In this document: piece after piece, positions 38,832-43,100 of the stretch
How positions within the stretch are numbered: the stretch's first letter is position 1
Layout of the letters: every line of letters begins with the position of its first letter
Assembly: GCA_018263365.1 (NCBI GenBank)
Contig: JAANXI010000062.1
Location: 1 to 43,100 of the forward strand
DNA from: Fidelibacterota bacterium
Lineage (GTDB): Bacteria > Fidelibacterota > JAANXI01
DNA: 43,100 nt
Direction of reading: 5' to 3'
Position numbers and translations under genes: made by a program
Notes under the pieces: generated by a model
What the model saw: only the letters and a program-made list of their open reading frames with translations
The model's database searches: none
What the model was told of the DNA's origin: nothing

Positions 38832-39740
38832 GTGGCTATTTTAGTTGTGGGATCAGTTGCACTGGATACGATAGAGACACCGTTTGCCAGGCGGGAAGAT
38901 GCCCTGGGTGGATCAGCGATGTACTTTAGTGTCGGCGCCAGTTTTTTCTCTGATGTCCGGCTGGTTGGCGTGGTCGGGACGGACTTTCCGGCGGATGCAA
39001 TTACATTATTACAGAACCATAACGTGGACATCACGGGATTACAGCAGGTCGAGGGGAAAACGTTTCGGTGGTCGGGCCGGTATCACATGGATATGAACCA
39101 GCGGGATACGCTGGATACGCAGTTGAACGTCTTTGAAGAGTTTTCTCCGAAGATCCCGGATGAGTATAAATCAACGGATTACCATTTTCTCGCCAATATC
39201 CATCCGGCGCTTCAGTTAGATGTCCTCTCTCAGGTCGAAAAGCCTGAACTCATCATTACCGATACCATGAATCTCTGGATCGACACCACTCCAGATGATC
39301 TTTGGAAAGTCATCGCGCAGACGGATATTATGCTCATCAGCGATTCTGAGATTCGCCAACTAACGGACGAACCAAACCTGCTGGTTGCCGGGAAGAAACT
39401 ACTGAAAGAAGGACCTGAGTACGTCGTCATCAAGAAGGGAGAGCATGGCGCCATGCTGGTGGATAATGGGGGGGTTTTCTTTGCTCCGGGCTTTCCTCTG
39501 GAAGATATTGTTGATCCAACCGGCGCCGGGGATGTTTTTGCCGCCGGGCTGGTCGGGTATCTGGAAAAGACCGGCACTGTAACGGATGTAACACTTCGCC
39601 AGGCGGTGATTTACGGGAGCACCCTGGCCAGTTTTAACGTCGAGGATTTCAGCTTGGAACGCCTGAAGACACTCACCGAAGATGAAATAAAAGAACGGTA
39701 CCGGATGTTCAAACAGATCACGCACTTCGAGAGCGAGTAA
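38832..39740 (+). CDS. PfkB-family carbohydrate/nucleoside kinase
   Basis: Ribokinase-like kinases phosphorylate sugars or nucleosides with ATP. The 302-residue protein has A-L-G-G-S-A-M-Y-F-S-V-G-A-S near residues 24-37 (substrate-binding G-G motif) and D-P-T-G-A-G-D-V-F-A-A-G (from Asp228; catalytic base Asp234), the PfkB signature 2. The start is GTG 38832, because AGGAG lies six bases upstream; an in-frame TTG at 38817 has no comparable site. Its TAA shares a base with the ATG of yjbQ, and mtnA overlaps next, so a sugar-phosphate or methylthioribose-related substrate is suggested by context. The exact substrate cannot be read from the sequence. Confidence 0.86.
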   Translation: MAILVVGSVALDTIETPFARREDALGGSAMYFSVGASFFSDVRLVGVVGTDFPADAITLLQNHNVDITGLQQVEGKTFRWSGRYHMDMNQRDTLDTQLNVFEEFSPKIPDEYKSTDYHFLANIHPALQLDVLSQVEKPELIITDTMNLWIDTTPDDLWKVIAQTDIMLISDSEIRQLTDEPNLLVAGKKLLKEGPEYVVIKKGEHGAMLVDNGGVFFAPGFPLEDIVDPTGAGDVFAAGLVGYLEKTGTVTDVTLRQAVIYGSTLASFNVEDFSLERLKTLTEDEIKERYRMFKQITHFESE

Positions 39741-40159
39741 TGGACATATTTACGGAGTATATTCAACTCGACACGGAATCGAACATCGACATTATCGATA
39801 TTTCCAATGATGTCAGAACACTGGTGCGCAAGCATAATATTTCCAGCGGGCAGGTGACAATATTTTGTCCGGGATCGACCGGAGGTATCACAACCATCGA
39901 ATATGAACCAGGTCTGCTGAAGGATATTCCAGAGTTGTGGGAGCAGATCGCACCGGCTGGGAAAACCTATCATCATAACGAGACGTGGCACGACGGGAAC
40001 GGGCATTCGCACATCCGGGCGGCGATGACCAAGCCCGATCTCAACGTGCCGATTGTCGACGGGGAACTCACGCTGGGCACCTGGCAGCAGATTGTGTTTA
40101 TCGATTTCGATGTACCGGCCCGGCAACGCAGATTGGTGGTGCAGATCATTGGAGAATAA
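39740..40159 (+). CDS. yjbQ: YjbQ family protein (UPF0047, secondary thiamine-phosphate synthase family)
   Basis: The 139-residue protein has the UPF0047 signature T-W-H-D-G-N-G-H-S-H-I-R-A-A-M (82-96) with a cluster of metal-binding histidines. G-Q-V-T-I-F-C-P-G-S-T-G-G-I-T-T-I-E (37-54) and a C-terminal L-G-T-W-Q-Q-I-V-F-I-D-F-D also match. E. coli YjbQ has weak thiamine-phosphate synthase activity in vitro, but the physiological role is unknown. It is translated in a coupled set, sharing one base with the upstream kinase (TAATG) and overlapping the downstream mtnA. Confidence 0.9.
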   Translation: MDIFTEYIQLDTESNIDIIDISNDVRTLVRKHNISSGQVTIFCPGSTGGITTIEYEPGLLKDIPELWEQIAPAGKTYHHNETWHDGNGHSHIRAAMTKPDLNVPIVDGELTLGTWQQIVFIDFDVPARQRRLVVQIIGE

Positions 40160-41207
40160 ATCGCTTAACATCGCAAAGTCCATCTGGTGGGAAAACGGCG
40201 TGATTCACATGCTGGATCAGACGAAACTGCCCGCCAAAGAAGTCAAACTGCACATTACAAATGCGGATGACCTGATCGAGAGCATCAAGCGGCTCTCGAT
40301 CCGGGGCGCGCCGGCGCTGGGCGTGGCGGGCGCATACGGAATGTTGCTGGTGGCAGATGACTGGAAAGATTCATCCGAAGCACCGGACTGGGAAGCAATT
40401 AAGTCCGATTTGGAGCCGCTCCGCAATGCGCGCCCGACCGCGGTAAATTTATCGTGGGCGATTCACAGGATTCTCGAGGAAGCAGAGTCGCAAAATCCGG
40501 CTAACAAATCCGAAGCGTATCACCTGATGAAGCAGCAGGCCATGGCGCTTCACCAGGAGGACGAAGACCGCTGTCGGGAAATCGGCGAGTACGGCGCAGA
40601 ATTGCTTTCGGATACCTCACAGGTCGTCACGCACTGCAACACCGGCGCATTGGCTACAGGCGGCATCGGCACGGCGCTTGGGGTGATTTACGCTGCGGTA
40701 ATGCACGGGAAGAACATCAGCGTGTACGCTGACGAAACCCGCCCGTTGCTCCAGGGCGCACGGTTGACGGCCTGGGAACTTCAGCGGGCGAATATTCCCG
40801 TAACTGTCATGACGGACGGGATGGCGGCGCCGCTGATGCAGCGGGAAAATATCGATGCGGTGATAGTTGGCGCCGATCGGATTGCCAATAACGGGGATAC
40901 GGCCAATAAAATCGGCACGTATCAGCTGGCGATAGCTGCGAAAGCGCATGATGTGCCCTTCTACGTGGCTGCGCCCACCTCGACGATAGACACATCTTTG
41001 GAATCCGGCGAAGATATCCCCATTGAAATGCGTGGCAGCGATGAGGTAATCCGGTGGGGAGATATTCCGACTGCACCGAAAAATATCCCGGTGTATTCGC
41101 CGGCGTTTGACGTGACCCCGGCTCAATACATCGCTGGGATAATTACTGATGTTGGAATCGCCCGCGAACCCTATGATTTCAGTGGTTTCATCGGATCAGA
41201 AAAGTAA
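40149..41207 (+). CDS. mtnA: Methylthioribose-1-phosphate isomerase
   Basis: MtnA turns 5-methylthioribose 1-phosphate into methylthioribulose 1-phosphate in methionine salvage and is related to eIF2B subunits. Conserved blocks are S-I-R-G-A-P-A-L-G-V-A (50-60), T-H-C-N-T-G-A-L-A with catalytic Cys163, and G-A-D-R-I-A-N-N-G-D with Asp243, numbered from the TTG at 40149; B. subtilis has Cys160 and Asp240. The homologous N-terminus (S-I-W-W-E-N-G-V-I-H-M-L-D-Q) requires a start before ATG 40209, and TTG 40149 is the only good in-frame codon; it overlaps yjbQ by 11 bases. The start is the least certain part. No other mtn gene is in the window. Confidence 0.9.
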   Translation: MENKSLNIAKSIWWENGVIHMLDQTKLPAKEVKLHITNADDLIESIKRLSIRGAPALGVAGAYGMLLVADDWKDSSEAPDWEAIKSDLEPLRNARPTAVNLSWAIHRILEEAESQNPANKSEAYHLMKQQAMALHQEDEDRCREIGEYGAELLSDTSQVVTHCNTGALATGGIGTALGVIYAAVMHGKNISVYADETRPLLQGARLTAWELQRANIPVTVMTDGMAAPLMQRENIDAVIVGADRIANNGDTANKIGTYQLAIAAKAHDVPFYVAAPTSTIDTSLESGEDIPIEMRGSDEVIRWGDIPTAPKNIPVYSPAFDVTPAQYIAGIITDVGIAREPYDFSGFIGSEK

Positions 41208-41298
41208 GAGAACAGGCATTTTTCTTCTTGAATTCGCCGCACTTTTCAGATACTTTTAATCGCATGTTGAATTTAAATGAATTTAGAGGAGTCCACGC

Positions 41299-42405
41299 AT
41301 GAACCTTCGACGTTTGCCCCTGATATTTGCGTTGATCGCAGTGGTTGGGACTGTGTTTTATGCATGTCAAAGTCAGGAACTCACATCCGCAAAACTGTAC
41401 ATTCAGCAGCAGAATTGGGAGAAGGCAGAAGAATATCTGAAAAAAGCCGAAGAAGTTGAACCAAAGAATCCGGAAATACCTTTACTGCTTGGTACGGAAG
41501 TGTATGCCCGTCAGAAAAAATTTCAGAAGATGAATGAAGCGTTTGACCGTTCATTGGCTATCAGTGATCAGTTTAAGGAGGAGATTAAGACTGTCCGGAT
41601 TAAATACTGGACTGAGAATTTTAATTCCGGAGCAAAAACGTACAATTCCGCTATTCAGGAAGAAGGGGAAAAGCGGGATGAAATGCTTCAGAAAGCCATT
41701 AATAGTTTTGAAACAGCTGCGGTCATAATGCCAAGTAAACCGGAAACCTACGGCAGTTTGGCTACTGCGTATCTGTTAACGGAGAATATTGAACGCGCCA
41801 AGGAGACGTTTGACAAAGCACTTGAGACCAACCCTGAAAATTTTCAGGTAGCGTTCAATTACGGCCGGATGCTCGCGGAAGAAGGCAATACCGAACGGGC
41901 TGTTGATCTGCTGAAACGGGCGCATGAGTTAAAACCGGAAAATACCACCGTCGTTCAATTACTGGCGAATTTGTACATCAAGCTGGACAAGAAGAACGAA
42001 GCGTTATCGATGTATAACGCAGCGCTGGAGCAGGAAACTGGTAATCCGGATCTCTATTTTAACAAGTCGATCTTGCATATTCAGCTGGCCCAGAATTTGG
42101 AATCCGAAGGCGACACGACTGCGGCAGAAGACCAGTACCAAAAGGCAATCTCCACCATGGAGAAGTCGGTTGATCTGAATCCGGATGATATTGAAGCGAA
42201 AATCCGGTTGGGTGAGTTATACCAGGAAATGGAAATGTGGGAAAAAGCCTCGCAGACCTTTGAAGCCGTTCTGGAGGAACAGCCGGAAAATGCGCAGGTG
42301 ATGAAAAAACTGGCTATTACGGTGTATCGGATGGGAGAACCTCAGCGAGGCCAGGAATTGTTGGAAAAAGCGAAAAAATTGGAAGCAGGAGACGGCAGCG
42401 AGTAG
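41299..42405 (+). CDS. TPR-repeat protein, probable lipoprotein
   Basis: The 368-residue protein starts with a hydrophobic signal (L-P-L-I-F-A-L-I-A-V-V-G-T-V-F) ending at Y-A-C23. The lipobox is imperfect (Tyr at -2), but lipidation is likely. From about residue 28 to the end, tetratricopeptide repeats follow one another, for example A-E-E-Y-L-K-K-A-E-E-V-E-P, A-K-E-T-F-D-K-A-L-E-T-N-P-E-N and A-S-Q-T-F-E-A-V-L-E-E-Q-P-E-N; about eight can be counted. Such proteins serve as periplasmic or outer-membrane scaffolds. AGAGGAG lies before the ATG. It is a single-gene unit ending in a strong terminator. Confidence 0.85.
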   Translation: MNLRRLPLIFALIAVVGTVFYACQSQELTSAKLYIQQQNWEKAEEYLKKAEEVEPKNPEIPLLLGTEVYARQKKFQKMNEAFDRSLAISDQFKEEIKTVRIKYWTENFNSGAKTYNSAIQEEGEKRDEMLQKAINSFETAAVIMPSKPETYGSLATAYLLTENIERAKETFDKALETNPENFQVAFNYGRMLAEEGNTERAVDLLKRAHELKPENTTVVQLLANLYIKLDKKNEALSMYNAALEQETGNPDLYFNKSILHIQLAQNLESEGDTTAAEDQYQKAISTMEKSVDLNPDDIEAKIRLGELYQEMEMWEKASQTFEAVLEEQPENAQVMKKLAITVYRMGEPQRGQELLEKAKKLEAGDGSE

Positions 42406-42432
42406 GCCGATTCGGTTTTTTCGGTAATTGTT

Positions 42433-42473
42433 AGCCCGGATACACTTTTTGGTATCCGGGCTTTTTTATTTTT
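42433..42473 (+). terminator. Intrinsic terminator after the TPR gene
   Basis: GCCCGGATAC (42434-42443) pairs perfectly with GTATCCGGGC (42452-42461) and is followed by TTTTTTATTTTT. It lies 28 bases after the stop at 42405. Confidence 0.93.
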
Positions 42474-42529
42474 CGTCAGTTTGCTATTATCTGCACAGCG
42501 AAGACAGATAAAACAGGGCTTTGGAAACT

Positions 42530-43100
42530 ATGAAACGGTTGATACCTACAGCGATTGTCGGATTCATTGTGTTGGTTTTTACTGTACTGGCGTTTTCCTA
42601 TGGACGAGGGCCGGTCAATAAAAAAACCGGCGCACCCGGCGAAGGCATTTGTGTACAAAGCGATTGCCATATCACCCATGAGGTTAACAGCGGTCCCGGC
42701 ACATTAATATTGCATGGAGTGCCGACCGTGTACCAACCGGGTAAATTATACCCCTTAACCGTTGAACTGGCTCAGGAAGGCCAATCCCGATGGGGATTTC
42801 AGGTCACAGTGATCAACGATAGTCTAGTCAGGAGCGGCGAAATCGTAAAATACGATGAGGACCTCACCCAGTTGGATGACGATAACGTGGAAGGCAAGGA
42901 GCGCTACTACCTGAACCATACCAGAGAAGGAACTTTTCGGGGAACCGATGATGGCCCGGTCAAGTGGAATTTCACCTGGCGCGCACCGGAAGAACCTGAA
43001 GGGAGTATCTCTTTCTACGTAGCCGGCAACGCGGCGAACGGTAACAAAAAACCGACGGGCGACTATATTTATAATATCGTTGAAAATAGCTATCCCGATT
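42530..43100 (+). CDS. Exported Reeler/choice-of-anchor-type domain protein, 3'-partial
   Basis: The frame opens at ATG 42530 (GGA four bases before) and is still open at the window end (190 codons), so the gene is truncated by the window. A membrane or signal segment (I-P-T-A-I-V-G-F-I-V-L-V-F-T-V-L-A-F, 5-22) is followed by K-T-G-A-P-G-E-G-I-C-V-Q-S-D-C-H, then P-T-V-Y-Q-P-G-K-L-Y-P-L-T-V. Y-L-N-H-T, W-N-F-T-W-R-A-P and F-Y-V-A-G-N-A-A-N-G-N precede the D-Y-I-Y end. These are the landmarks of the Reeler-like domain found on secreted FCB proteins, often with a C-terminal sorting tag. The usual C-x-x-C-H is C-x4-C-H here. Confidence 0.8.
   Translation, partial: MKRLIPTAIVGFIVLVFTVLAFSYGRGPVNKKTGAPGEGICVQSDCHITHEVNSGPGTLILHGVPTVYQPGKLYPLTVELAQEGQSRWGFQVTVINDSLVRSGEIVKYDEDLTQLDDDNVEGKERYYLNHTREGTFRGTDDGPVKWNFTWRAPEEPEGSISFYVAGNAANGNKKPTGDYIYNIVENSYPD

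Overview
The window comes from a Gram-negative bacterium with lipid A and a BamA-type outer membrane. A fused lpxC-fabZ gene, a short one-PDZ RseP, an RNase G with a long S1 insertion, and a Reeler/choice-of-anchor-type exported protein at the right end point to the Fibrobacteres-Chlorobi-Bacteroidetes (FCB) superphylum. Several genes have strong Shine-Dalgarno sites (mdh, ompH, the 3D-domain gene), which argues against a core Bacteroidota member and fits phyla such as Neomarinimicrobiota or Calditrichota better. I cannot fix the phylum from sequence alone. No tRNA, rRNA, CRISPR array, insertion sequence or phage gene was seen.

Left part, about 1-18,100: a cell-surface accessory region. It opens with a phosphonate module: a nucleotidyltransferase cut by the window edge and frameshifted, a divergent CDP-glycerol-glycerophosphotransferase-like protein, a PEP mutase fused to a nucleotidyltransferase, phosphonopyruvate decarboxylase, another nucleotidyltransferase, and the 2-aminoethylphosphonate (AEP) transaminase PhnW. 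Together these can make AEP from PEP and activate it as a CMP ester. Next come sulfur and sulfate-like functions (SufE, a three-domain rhodanese, a sulfatase-like alkaline-phosphatase-superfamily enzyme with Thr in the nucleophile position, a sulfotransferase-like protein). Then follows a glycan/LPS-core block (two glycosyltransferases, a heptosyltransferase, a second CDP-glycerol-transferase-like protein, an LPS-kinase-like protein) flanked by two methyltransferase genes on the minus strand. My reading is that this region builds a surface glycan or lipid decorated with aminoethylphosphonate.

Middle, about 18,200-33,060: a DUF3108-like exported protein on the plus strand, then a long minus-strand envelope operon in transcription order uppS, bamA, ompH/skp, lpxD, lpxC-fabZ, lpxA, lipoate/octanoate transferase, an outer-membrane protein, dxr, rseP, closed by a hairpin terminator. 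Upstream of it lies a minus-strand set: a polytopic membrane protein, an MTH1187-family protein and Mrp/ApbC.

Right part, about 33,200-43,100: a 3D-domain protein, small hypothetical genes and a 766-base AT-rich gap with a strong hairpin, then rng-rplU-rpmA, mdh, a PfkB kinase-yjbQ-mtnA operon, a TPR protein and a partial Reeler-type protein. Hairpin terminators separate most of these units.

The most unusual non-coding signal is a set of degenerate tandem word arrays (units of 6, 7, 8, 9 or 10 nt) that fill nearly every longer gap between 5.6 and 19.2 kb. One 8-nt family (consensus GTGTTANN) occurs at three separate sites in both orientations, and the 205 bases between the sulfatase-like and sulfotransferase-like genes consist almost entirely of such arrays.
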